A program made the position numbers and the translations under genes. A stretch of 10,903 bases of DNA, from contig CAZRIZ010000023.1 in the NCBI GenBank assembly GCA_964600285.1, positions 1-10,903 of the forward strand. The letters run 5' to 3'. Positions 1-6,007 of the stretch are shown here, one piece after another (the first letter of the stretch is position 1; each line of letters starts with the position of its first letter). The DNA is from CAZRIZ01 sp964600285. Lineage in GTDB: Bacteria > Patescibacteriota > Saccharimonadia > Saccharimonadales > Saccharimonadaceae. A model generated the notes under the pieces. It was not told the DNA's origin. It did not search any database and was given only the letters and a program-made list of their open reading frames with translations.

Positions 1-435
1 TCTAGTAATAGTAGGTGTAGCGGCATTAGCTAGTTTAGGTGTAAAGGTGGTTTTAAGGAGTGGAGTGAGTGAAGTAATAATGAGGGCTGATAATACTAAT
101 AAAGCACTCCATTTAATATGGTGGTGCTTGATTCTATTAGACCAGTGAGGTCGATAACTACTTATCTTATTCACACCTTCCCCTATTTACTTAGTTACTG
201 TATTTAAGAAAAGAGGATGGATGGAATACTTATTAACAAGAACCTTATAGCTAAAACCCTAAACATACTATGCTATAAAGAGTTAACAAGATATTTTGTT
301 AGTAAACTTTGCGAGTCGTAATAACAAAAACCAGTGATACCCTATTTCCTTAAATATTCACTACACACTTTGTAGTTAATGGTAGCTTAGCATGAGCGAT
401 TTGGGGGTGTCAAGGGTTTTGTGAGTTTTTGTTTG
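1..435. other. Gene-poor region, no recognisable gene
   Basis: No convincing coding sequence or RNA gene is visible here. The first 150 bases are G-rich on the plus strand and the rest is A/T-rich. A plus-strand frame is open from the window edge to a TGA at 146-148, but its 48 residues match nothing I know. Visible small structure: a direct repeat TTAACAAGA at 233-241 and 283-291, an inverted repeat TAACAA/TTGTTA at 284-289 and 296-301, and one DnaA-box-like TTATTCACA at 167-175. A weak extended -10 (TGC-TATAAA, 271-279) has no convincing -35. I see no tRNA-like T-loop and no cluster of origin motifs. It may be spacer DNA, the decayed end of an upstream gene, or an undetected small RNA locus. 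Confidence 0.5.
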
Positions 436-464
436 TTGACTTTTTTAGCATTTTGTGCTATAGT
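436..464 (+). promoter_or_regulatory. Sigma-70-type promoter of the 495-863 gene
   Basis: The -35 hexamer TTGACT lies at 436-441 and the -10 hexamer TATAGT at 459-464, separated by exactly 17 bp. A TGC just before the -10 (456-458) adds an extended -10 element. Predicted transcription start is near 471. This makes the upstream in-frame ATG at 429 impossible for this transcript and supports a start at 495 or 507. Confidence 0.8.
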
Positions 465-494
465 GAAAGTATAGTATCAAATCAAAAGACAAAC

Positions 495-863
495 ATGGAA
501 AAACGAATGCTCAAAAACAAGAAAAAACTACATTACAAGACCTACGATTATACGATAGTGCAACCTAAATCTAACAAGGTCAAGGTCGTAACCGTCAATT
601 ACTTAGAAGACAAGCCCGAAGATGAAGAAACGCCTTTGTTTAAAGTGTCCCTACCTGCCGAGAAAGGCTTTTTCAAAGGCATAGAATACACTGAACAAAG
701 CGTTTTGCTCGGATATTCTGATGCTAGATGGAAAAAACTACGTTCTATTCAATTTGATCAATCTGCCAATAAGGTTTTCGACATTGACCAAGTAAACTTA
801 GTAAATAAATTGTCTCGAAACGACATTATCTTGAAAGACACCATCCTGAGCTCTTTTGCCTAA
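495..863 (+). CDS. Hypothetical small protein, family not recognised
   Basis: This encodes 122 residues and matches no family I recognise. The frame stays open upstream to an ATG at 429, but the promoter at 436-464 overlaps that stretch, so I start at ATG 495. ATG 507 (118 residues) is also possible, since a GGA lies 7-8 bases before it. The N-terminus is strongly basic (KRMLKNKKK at residues 3-11), followed by a mixed charged, strand-prone body with an acidic patch near residues 39-45 (EDKPEDEE). I see no signal peptide, membrane segment, cysteine pair or catalytic motif, so it is probably a soluble cytoplasmic protein, perhaps one binding nucleic acid or ribosomes through the basic N-terminus (inference). 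It is monocistronic: its own promoter in front, a hairpin terminator behind, and convergent tsf beyond. A well-formed promoter and terminator argue that it is real. Confidence 0.65.
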   Translation: MEKRMLKNKKKLHYKTYDYTIVQPKSNKVKVVTVNYLEDKPEDEETPLFKVSLPAEKGFFKGIEYTEQSVLLGYSDARWKKLRSIQFDQSANKVFDIDQVNLVNKLSRNDIILKDTILSSFA

Positions 864-879
864 AAACTTTACTCAACAT

Positions 880-917
880 AAAATATCCCCTCTTTTCTAA
901 AGGAGGATATTTTATTT
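880..917. terminator. Bidirectional intrinsic terminator between the 495 gene and tsf
   Basis: AAAATATCC (880-888) pairs perfectly with GGATATTTT (905-913). The inner CCTCTTT/AAAGGAGG part can extend the stem with a small bulge to a TCT loop. On the plus strand the right arm runs into TTTTATTT; on the minus strand the mirrored arm also ends in a T-rich run. It sits between two convergent stop codons (863 and 940), so it can serve both transcripts. Confidence 0.75.
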
Positions 918-939
918 GTAAAACCCTAATGAGTCGTGA

Positions 940-1542
940 CTAATCTAGGCCAATCTCAAGTCGAACAAAGCGTTTAACAGCGATATTCTCGCCAAGCTTA
1001 GCAATCGCTTCTTTGACCAAGTCATTAATCGTCTTAGTAGTATCTTTGAAGTAGGTTTGATTAAGCAAAATCAGCTCGTCAAAGTGCTTATCAATTTGAC
1101 CTTGAACAATTTTTTCTACAACTTCAGCTGGTTTGCTGGCCAACTTATCACCGTTAGAAGCCACAATCTCAGCCTTTACTCGCTCGATTTCTTCTGCAGG
1201 AATTTGTTCTTTGGAGACATAAACTGGATTCATGCCAGCGACTTGAAGTGAAATTTCGTGCGCCAAAGCCTTAAACTCTTCTGTTTTGGCAACGAAACCA
1301 GTTTCACAGTTCAGCTCAACTAGAACACCAATGCGACCATCGTGAATATAGCTATCGACAACACCCTCTCTGGTTTCTCGATCACCCCGCTTCTCAGCCT
1401 TGGTCAAACCTTTTTTACGCATTGCTTCTAGAGCCTTGTCAAAATCGCCTTCCGCCTCTTTTAGAGCATCGCGCGCATCTGTCAGACCAACGCCGGTCAA
1501 ATCTTTGAGTTTCTTAATAGATTCTGCAGTAAAGCTCGCCAT
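940..1542 (-). CDS. tsf: Elongation factor Ts (EF-Ts), short form
   Basis: EF-Ts is the cytoplasmic guanine-nucleotide exchange factor that recycles EF-Tu-GDP to EF-Tu-GTP. The N-terminal UBA-like domain (residues about 3-50, with KKLKDLTGVGLTDAR) is typical, followed by the core with NCETGFVAKTEEF at residues 78-90 and a C-terminal part ending KRFVRLEIG. At 200 residues it is the compact, Thermus-like form rather than the ~280-residue E. coli form. The EF-Tu-contacting motif is normally TDF; here it reads T81-G82-F83, losing the conserved aspartate. Its ATG overlaps the rpsB TAA by one base (TAATG), and an AAGGAG Shine-Dalgarno sits inside the end of rpsB (1551-1556). The two genes are therefore one operon, probably translationally coupled. 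The stop is TAG. Identity is secure. Confidence 0.97.
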   Translation of the reverse strand: MASFTAESIKKLKDLTGVGLTDARDALKEAEGDFDKALEAMRKKGLTKAEKRGDRETREGVVDSYIHDGRIGVLVELNCETGFVAKTEEFKALAHEISLQVAGMNPVYVSKEQIPAEEIERVKAEIVASNGDKLASKPAEVVEKIVQGQIDKHFDELILLNQTYFKDTTKTINDLVKEAIAKLGENIAVKRFVRLEIGLD

Positions 1543-2267
1543 TATTTTGTCTCCTTTTTAGCTGGTTGATCTTTTGCGGTTTTATTAGCTTCGATAAGAG
1601 CTGTTTCAAAATAACCCAGCATGAGTGTTAGACCCTTGATAGCATCGTCGTTGGCCGGGATAACATAGTCAATTCCAACTGGATTAGCGTTCGTATCGCA
1701 AAAAGCAATCACTGGGATATTGGATTTTTTAGCTTCGTTGATAGCGTTTCGTTCAACAATAGCATCGGTCACCAGTACCATGGCCGGCTTACTAGTCATA
1801 GACTTAATACCGCCATAACGGTTATTTAGAGTGTCGATTTCTTCTTGAATACGCTGAATCTCGAGTTTGTTGTAGCGCTTTTCTAGCTCACCAGAAAGCA
1901 TTTGTTTCTCTAAACGGTGAAGTTTACGAATTTGCAAACTAATTGTCTTATTGTTTGTCAAAGTTCCACCAACCCAGCGTTCGTTCACATAAAGTTGGCC
2001 TGAAGCTTCGGCAACACGCTTGACTTCTTCTTTAACTTGGCTCTTGGTGCCAACGATTAAAATCTTTCCACCCTTAGAGACGGCCGTACTGGCAGCTTCA
2101 ATCGCCCCATTAAGTGCCTCAACTGTCTTGGTCAAGTCGATAATGTGAATATCTTCTTTTTTAGAATGGATATAAGACGCCATCTTGGGGTGCCAGCGAC
2201 TGGTTTTGTGTCCAAAGTGAACACCAGCTTCAAGCAAAGCTTTAATGTCAATATTAATACTACTCAT
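1542..2267 (-). CDS. rpsB: 30S ribosomal protein S2 (uS2)
   Basis: This is ribosomal protein S2, which binds the 30S subunit late in assembly between head and body. The 241 residues match the usual length. The N-terminal signature LLEAGVHFGHKTSRWHPKM is at residues 11-29, RWVGGTLTNNKTI follows near residue 97, and the C-terminal signature PVIAFCDTNANPVGIDYVIPAND is intact. The C-terminal tail is short and lysine-rich. It is the first gene of rpsB-tsf, the classic bacterial pair. The promoter at 2357-2385 gives a leader of about 83 bases holding a 33-base hairpin. The Shine-Dalgarno is weak: a purine-rich AGAAGGAAAG lies far (about 14 bases) from the ATG. That arrangement would suit feedback control by free S2, as is known for rpsB in other bacteria; here it is inference. 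The stop is TAA. Confidence 0.98.
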   Translation of the reverse strand: MSSINIDIKALLEAGVHFGHKTSRWHPKMASYIHSKKEDIHIIDLTKTVEALNGAIEAASTAVSKGGKILIVGTKSQVKEEVKRVAEASGQLYVNERWVGGTLTNNKTISLQIRKLHRLEKQMLSGELEKRYNKLEIQRIQEEIDTLNNRYGGIKSMTSKPAMVLVTDAIVERNAINEAKKSNIPVIAFCDTNANPVGIDYVIPANDDAIKGLTLMLGYFETALIEANKTAKDQPAKKETK

Positions 2268-2294
2268 TATTTTTTACTTCTTTCCTTCTACCTC

Positions 2295-2327
2295 ATCTTC
2301 TGCTTCTATCAGGAAAATGCAAAAGAT
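2295..2327 (-). promoter_or_regulatory. Hairpin in the rpsB 5' leader, candidate S2 autoregulatory element
   Basis: Read on the minus strand, ATCTTTTGC (2327-2319) pairs with GCAGAAGAT (2303-2295) in a 9-bp stem with one G-U pair. Beyond a three-base bulge a further TTC/GAA stem closes a CTGATA loop. It lies 27 bases before the rpsB ATG and inside the predicted transcript. No T-tract follows, so it is not an intrinsic terminator. A regulatory role is inferred from its position. Confidence 0.45.
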
Positions 2328-2356
2328 TGTGTCGTTAAATATTTATTACATTGATA

Positions 2357-2385
2357 AGCATACCCCAGTTTGGTCGCTTGGTCAA
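2357..2385 (-). promoter_or_regulatory. Promoter of rpsB-tsf
   Basis: On the minus strand TTGACC (2385-2380) and TATGCT (2362-2357) are separated by 17 bp. Predicted transcription start is near 2350, giving an ~83-base leader. Its -35 lies only 11 bp from the -35 of the divergent L31 promoter. Confidence 0.8.
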
Positions 2386-2396
2386 GGCGTTCGTGT

Positions 2397-2425
2397 TTGA
2401 CTTTAGGTGTAATCTGTAATAAAAT
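2397..2425 (+). promoter_or_regulatory. Promoter of rpmE2, predicting a near-leaderless mRNA
   Basis: TTGACT (2397-2402) and TAAAAT (2420-2425) are 17 bp apart. Only 9 bases separate the -10 from the ATG at 2435, so transcription should begin about 0-4 bases before the start codon. No Shine-Dalgarno would fit on the message. Confidence 0.75.
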
Positions 2426-2434
2426 GCTACGAAT

Positions 2435-2788
2435 ATGAAAAGCAGTATACATCCAGAAGAATATCGGCTAGTCGTATTTAGCGATGAAGCGGCCGGTTTT
2501 AGCTTTTTAACAAAAAGCACAGCACCAAGTGAAGAAACTATTAAATGGGAAGATGGCAAAGAGTATCCTTTAGTGAAAATTCATATTTCGAGCGCTTCAC
2601 ATCCCTTCTTTACTGGTGAAGAAAAAATTATTGATACCGAAGGTCGAGTTGATCGCTTTAAGAAAAAGGCTGAGGAAGCTAAGAAGCACAAGGCTGAGTT
2701 AGCTAAAAAAGCGGCTAAAGCTAAAAAAGACACTAAGCCCGCTCCAAAAACAGCTAAAAAGAAGTCACCGGCAAAAAAAGATAATTAG
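2435..2788 (+). CDS. rpmE2: 50S ribosomal protein L31, type B, with Lys/Ala-rich tail
   Basis: This is bL31, which bridges the 50S central protuberance and the 30S head. The core (residues 1 to about 75) shows the type B pattern: IHPEEYRLVVF, FLTKSTAPSEETIKWEDG, YPLVKIHISSASHPFFTG and DTEGRVDRF. It lacks the zinc-binding cysteines of the type A form, so it should work without zinc. The family is usually 80-90 residues. Here residues 76-117 add a tail with 18 lysines and 10 alanines among 42, including AKK-type repeats like those of histone H1. The tail probably contacts rRNA or nucleic acid (inference). The ATG is fixed by the promoter 9 bases upstream, which predicts a near-leaderless transcript. 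A terminator follows at 2801-2830, so it is monocistronic although next to prfA; rpmE-prfA-prmC is a common bacterial gene order. The stop is TAG. Confidence 0.95.
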   Translation: MKSSIHPEEYRLVVFSDEAAGFSFLTKSTAPSEETIKWEDGKEYPLVKIHISSASHPFFTGEEKIIDTEGRVDRFKKKAEEAKKHKAELAKKAAKAKKDTKPAPKTAKKKSPAKKDN

Positions 2789-2800
2789 CTAAAAATCATG

Positions 2801-2830
2801 AAAAGCACACCACGTTTAGGTGTGTTTTTC
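2801..2830 (+). terminator. Intrinsic terminator after rpmE2
   Basis: AAAAGCACACC (2801-2811) pairs with GGTGTG plus TTTTT (2819-2829) around a seven-base ACGTTTA loop. The core is six perfect pairs plus a G-T wobble, with A/T pairs beyond. The T-run follows directly, as in a standard rho-independent terminator. Confidence 0.85.
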
Positions 2831-2844
2831 TTAGTTAAAAATAA

Positions 2845-2853
2845 TGCTAAACT
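2845..2853 (+). promoter_or_regulatory. Candidate extended -10 promoter of prfA
   Basis: TGC (2845-2847) precedes TAAACT (2848-2853). There is no good -35 at the expected distance; the 2825-2830 stretch is only T-rich. Transcription would start near 2860, about 6 bases before the prfA ATG, again leaving no room for a Shine-Dalgarno. The terminator just upstream supports the need for a promoter here. Confidence 0.5.
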
Positions 2854-2865
2854 AAAGCCATAATT

Positions 2866-3936
2866 ATGAGCCTACACCCCAATAAAACCAAATTATTATC
2901 AGAACAAGCCGAGCTAAATCAGTTCGTAGCCGCACCAAACGCTTTTAACCACCCCGATTTTGCTAGCAATATGAAGCGTCTAAGCGAAGTGAATGAAACT
3001 CTAGACTTGTTATCAAAGATTGAGAATTTAGAAAAACAGCAAGCCGAAGCCAAAGCTATTATTAGTGATGGGTCGGACACTGAGTTGGTCGAGCTAGCTA
3101 AGCTAGAACTAGAAGATTTAGAGCGCAGTACAAGTGAGCTGAACGCCGAACTATCGTCGATACTTACTCCAGCCGATCCGAATGACGCCAAAAATGCCCT
3201 AATAGAGGTTCGGGCTGGCGCAGGTGGTGACGAAGCTGGTCTATTTGCAGCCGAACTTTACCGTATGTATTTACGTTATTGCGAAAAGAACGGCTTTAAG
3301 ACTGAGCCGCTAAACGAGAGTTTTAATGACGCCGGAGGCTATAAAGAGGTTATTTTCAAAGTTATTGGCACAAAACCATATGGAACTCTAAAATATGAAT
3401 CTGGCGTTCATCGCGTGCAACGAGTTCCGGAGACTGAAAGCCAAGGTCGTATCCATACCAGCACCGTCACCGTGGCCGTATTACCAGAAGCTGAAGAGAG
3501 CGACATTGACATAAATCCTAATGATTTACGCATCGATGTTTATCGCTCTGGTGGACACGGCGGTCAAAGCGTCAACACGACTGACTCAGCCGTTCGTATT
3601 ACTCACCTCCCAACTGGGCTAGTAGTTTCAAACCAAGACGAAAAATCGCAAATCAAAAATAAGCTAAAGGCGATGAGCGTTTTGCGCAGTCGCCTGCTAC
3701 AAGCCAAGCTAGAAGAAGAGCAATCTAAACTAGCTGCCGAAAGACGAAGCCTAATTGGCTCAGGCGACCGTTCAGAGAAGATTCGCACTTATAACTTTCC
3801 GCAGGACCGAATTACCGACCACCGCATACCCTACACCAGAAGTAATATTCCTAGCGCAATGGCCGGCGAGATTGATGACATTTTAGAAGAACTTAAAAAT
3901 TACGAACAGACTTTGATAAAAGAGTCTGTCGTGTAA
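2866..3936 (+). CDS. prfA: Peptide chain release factor 1 (RF1)
   Basis: RF1 recognises UAA and UAG in the ribosomal A site and triggers peptidyl-tRNA hydrolysis. At 356 residues it is full length. The coiled N-terminal domain occupies about 1-100, followed by IEVRAGAGGDEA near 113-124. The codon-recognition tripeptide of the PxT type is P188-E189-T190 within RVQRVPETESQGRIHTS, which marks RF1 rather than RF2 (SPF). It reads PET where most RF1 proteins have PAT or PVT. The catalytic GGQ is intact at 232-234 (3559-3567), followed by SVNTTDSAVRITHLPTG. The TAA is 4 bases from the GTG of prmC, whose product methylates the GGQ glutamine. The window's twelve genes all end in UAA or UAG, which RF1 alone can read. 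A short-leader promoter is proposed at 2845-2853. Confidence 0.98.
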   Translation: MSLHPNKTKLLSEQAELNQFVAAPNAFNHPDFASNMKRLSEVNETLDLLSKIENLEKQQAEAKAIISDGSDTELVELAKLELEDLERSTSELNAELSSILTPADPNDAKNALIEVRAGAGGDEAGLFAAELYRMYLRYCEKNGFKTEPLNESFNDAGGYKEVIFKVIGTKPYGTLKYESGVHRVQRVPETESQGRIHTSTVTVAVLPEAEESDIDINPNDLRIDVYRSGGHGGQSVNTTDSAVRITHLPTGLVVSNQDEKSQIKNKLKAMSVLRSRLLQAKLEEEQSKLAAERRSLIGSGDRSEKIRTYNFPQDRITDHRIPYTRSNIPSAMAGEIDDILEELKNYEQTLIKESVV

Positions 3937-3940
3937 CATC

Positions 3941-4801
3941 GTGACAAAAAAAGATTGGCTAAAGTCGGCTACCGATATCTTGGTTAGAGCTAAAATAAAC
4001 TCATTACAGCCTAGGCTAGATGCTGAGATAATTTTAGCTTTTGTCTTAGGGGTGAGCCGTACACAGCTACATATCATATCCGAGGCAAGTGAGATAGACA
4101 AGGATTTGAGAGCAAAAGCAGACAATTTGATAGAGCTAAGATCTAAAGGCTATCCTATTGCCTATATCACTGGCGTTAAAGAATTTTATGGCTATGATTT
4201 TATCGTTACTCCAGACGTTTTAATTCCTCGACCAGAAACGGAAAATCTAGTATCGCACGTATTAAGGCTATGCGAACGTAGTGCCAAAGACGCACTTATG
4301 AATATAATCGACGTGGGCTCTGGACCAGGAACAATCGGCCTAACCGTCGGTCTAGAGCTAGAAAAAAGAGGTTTCACCAATTACCAAATAACCCTTTCTG
4401 ATATTAGCGAGGACGCACTAAAAATATGCCAAAAAAATCGTGACAATCTCGGGGTATTGAACACAAATATTGTTCGACATAACCTGCTTGAAAATTCTGC
4501 CAAATCATACGATTTTATCTTGGCGAACCTCCCTTATGTCGATAGACAATCTAACTACGGATCAGAGATTAGGTTTGAGCCAGAAGTTGCTCTATTTAGC
4601 GATCAACACGGACTTAAAGATATAACAAATCTAGTAAAACAAGTTGCTCAACAAGATAATCTACGAAAAGACGGCTGGCTACTGCTTGAATCGGATATTA
4701 GTCAAAAAAAGGACTTGTGTAGTATCTTAGAAAACACTCACTACTTCACCAACATAAGCGATGACAGCTTTATCACCTTAGCACAAAGAAAGACGACTTA
4801 A
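3941..4801 (+). CDS. prmC: Peptide chain release factor N5-glutamine methyltransferase PrmC (HemK)
   Basis: PrmC transfers a methyl group from S-adenosylmethionine to the glutamine of the release-factor GGQ motif. The 286 residues match the family. The N-terminal helical substrate-binding domain contains RLDAEIILAFVLG and P-I-A-Y-ITGVKEFYG, then VLIPRPETE at about 93-101. SAM motif I is DVGSGPGTIGL at 124-134. The active-site motif, normally NPPY, is N196-L197-P198-Y199 (4526-4537); a leucine replaces the first proline. The start is GTG with no clear Shine-Dalgarno, 4 bases after prfA stops, which suggests translational coupling. The gene is convergent with htrA: its TAA (4799-4801) and the htrA TAA (4798-4800) share the same TTAA. 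Identity is firm from context and fold motifs; the NLPY variant deserves checking. Confidence 0.95.
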   Translation: MTKKDWLKSATDILVRAKINSLQPRLDAEIILAFVLGVSRTQLHIISEASEIDKDLRAKADNLIELRSKGYPIAYITGVKEFYGYDFIVTPDVLIPRPETENLVSHVLRLCERSAKDALMNIIDVGSGPGTIGLTVGLELEKRGFTNYQITLSDISEDALKICQKNRDNLGVLNTNIVRHNLLENSAKSYDFILANLPYVDRQSNYGSEIRFEPEVALFSDQHGLKDITNLVKQVAQQDNLRKDGWLLLESDISQKKDLCSILENTHYFTNISDDSFITLAQRKTT

Positions 4802-5985
4802 CTATAGATACCTATAGACAACTTAATTTCTATCTCCTGACCGTTTCTTAACACAACCAAGACTATTTCCTCACCTGGTGCATACTCAGATGCCAAAGTC
4901 GATAATCCACCGACCACTCCGACACTATGTTCTCCAACTTTTAAGACAATGTCGCCCGCCTTAACTCCAGCCTTATCTGCTGGTGAACCAGCGACTATCC
5001 CACTCTGTTGAATCAAAGCTCCCTTTGTTACTGGTAGGTCATATTGTCTAGCGAAGGCGGGAGTTAAATCTACATAGTTTATACCCACCCAACCACGCTT
5101 GACTATCTCACTACCACCGAGTTGCTTAATTACACCCTTGGCAGCACCAATTGGTATTGCAAAACCAATACCATTCGCATTTTGCGCAAGGGCAGTATTT
5201 ATACCGATTAACTGACCACCAGCATTGATTAGTGGACCACCAGAGTTACCACTATTAATTGCGGCGTTAGTTTGAATCAAGTCTGTTAGGTTCTCGGCTC
5301 GACTGCCAGCGCCGTCTTGTGCTGTTATACTACGCCCAATACCAGAGATAATACCGTTCGTGACAGTATTCTGATACTCTCCTAGTGCGTTACCAATAGC
5401 TAGCACTGGTTGTCCAACCTTGATGGTCTTGGAATCCCCGATCTCTATTGGAGACAAGTCATCAACTCCAGCAATCTTAAGATAAGCTAAGTCATTCATT
5501 GGATCGGTGAACACCACTGAGACATCGTCGTAAGATTGTCCACTGGCCAATACAACCATAATATCCTTAGCGTCGCTAACAACGTGTTTATTGGTTATAA
5601 CGTAACCGTCTTTGGACAAAATTGCACCAGAACCAGCGCTAGAGCGATTGACACTGCTACCCCAAAAAGTTTCTGCCTCTATGGTCGTCAAGATCGAGAC
5701 CACGCTAGGAGAAACTCGCTCTACCATGTCGCTCATCGTCGATCCATCATCAGAATCAGAGAACTGATAGTTGTTTTTGTCTTGTTCGCTACTGTTTATA
5801 TGACTCTCTCGATCCACAGGCATAAATCGACTATAAAGAGCTTCGTTATTCATCACGTACCAAGTCGCAGCTCCGATTAAACTAACGGAAAGTACACCAA
5901 TGAATAACCAAAACGGCCAACGGGGACGATTTGTTTTTAGTTTGTCACTATTATTAATAACTGCTTGAGTCTTGTCTTTTTCCAT
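4798..5985 (-). CDS. htrA: HtrA/DegP-type membrane-anchored serine protease with one PDZ domain
   Basis: This is an S1C-family trypsin-like protease for quality control or stress proteolysis outside the membrane. A single transmembrane anchor lies at about residues 24-45, after a cytoplasmic stretch of about 23 residues. A polar linker (46-80) precedes the protease domain. The triad is visible: H134 in VITNKHVVS, D165 in DPMNDLAYLKI and S248 in INSGNSGGPL. One PDZ domain follows (about 297-390, with SPADKAGVKAGDIVLKVG). At 395 residues it is a DegS- or YyxA-like single-PDZ form. The start is supported by AAAGGAGG at 5991-5998, 5 bases upstream. It is last in the operon behind the LCP and membrane-protein genes, 22 bases after the latter. 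No terminator is seen; the end runs into convergent prmC. The stop is TAA. Confidence 0.95.
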   Translation of the reverse strand: MEKDKTQAVINNSDKLKTNRPRWPFWLFIGVLSVSLIGAATWYVMNNEALYSRFMPVDRESHINSSEQDKNNYQFSDSDDGSTMSDMVERVSPSVVSILTTIEAETFWGSSVNRSSAGSGAILSKDGYVITNKHVVSDAKDIMVVLASGQSYDDVSVVFTDPMNDLAYLKIAGVDDLSPIEIGDSKTIKVGQPVLAIGNALGEYQNTVTNGIISGIGRSITAQDGAGSRAENLTDLIQTNAAINSGNSGGPLINAGGQLIGINTALAQNANGIGFAIPIGAAKGVIKQLGGSEIVKRGWVGINYVDLTPAFARQYDLPVTKGALIQQSGIVAGSPADKAGVKAGDIVLKVGEHSVGVVGGLSTLASEYAPGEEIVLVVLRNGQEIEIKLSIGIYS

Positions 5986-6007
5986 AAAGACCTCCTTTGA
6001 TGTTTTA

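Noticed and set aside
2..148. Plus-strand frame open from the window edge to TGA (48 residues)
   Set aside because: The start is outside the window, the residues match nothing I know, and the stretch is short enough to be chance. Kept only as a note in the flank description.
167..175. DnaA-box-like TTATTCACA, suggesting an origin near parAB
   Set aside because: It is a single box. No other match was seen in the gene-free segments, there is no dnaA and no clear unwinding element, so it is not enough for an oriC call.
429..494. Upstream ATG at 429 as the start of the small orphan gene
   Set aside because: The -35 and -10 boxes at 436-464 lie inside this stretch, so it would not be on the predicted transcript.
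2335..2559. Minus-strand 74-residue frame across the rpmE2 start
   Set aside because: It lies antisense to L31 and over both promoters; there is no family match.
5536..5880. Plus-strand 114-residue frame opposite htrA
   Set aside because: It is the antisense shadow of a well-supported protease gene and has no promoter or Shine-Dalgarno of its own.
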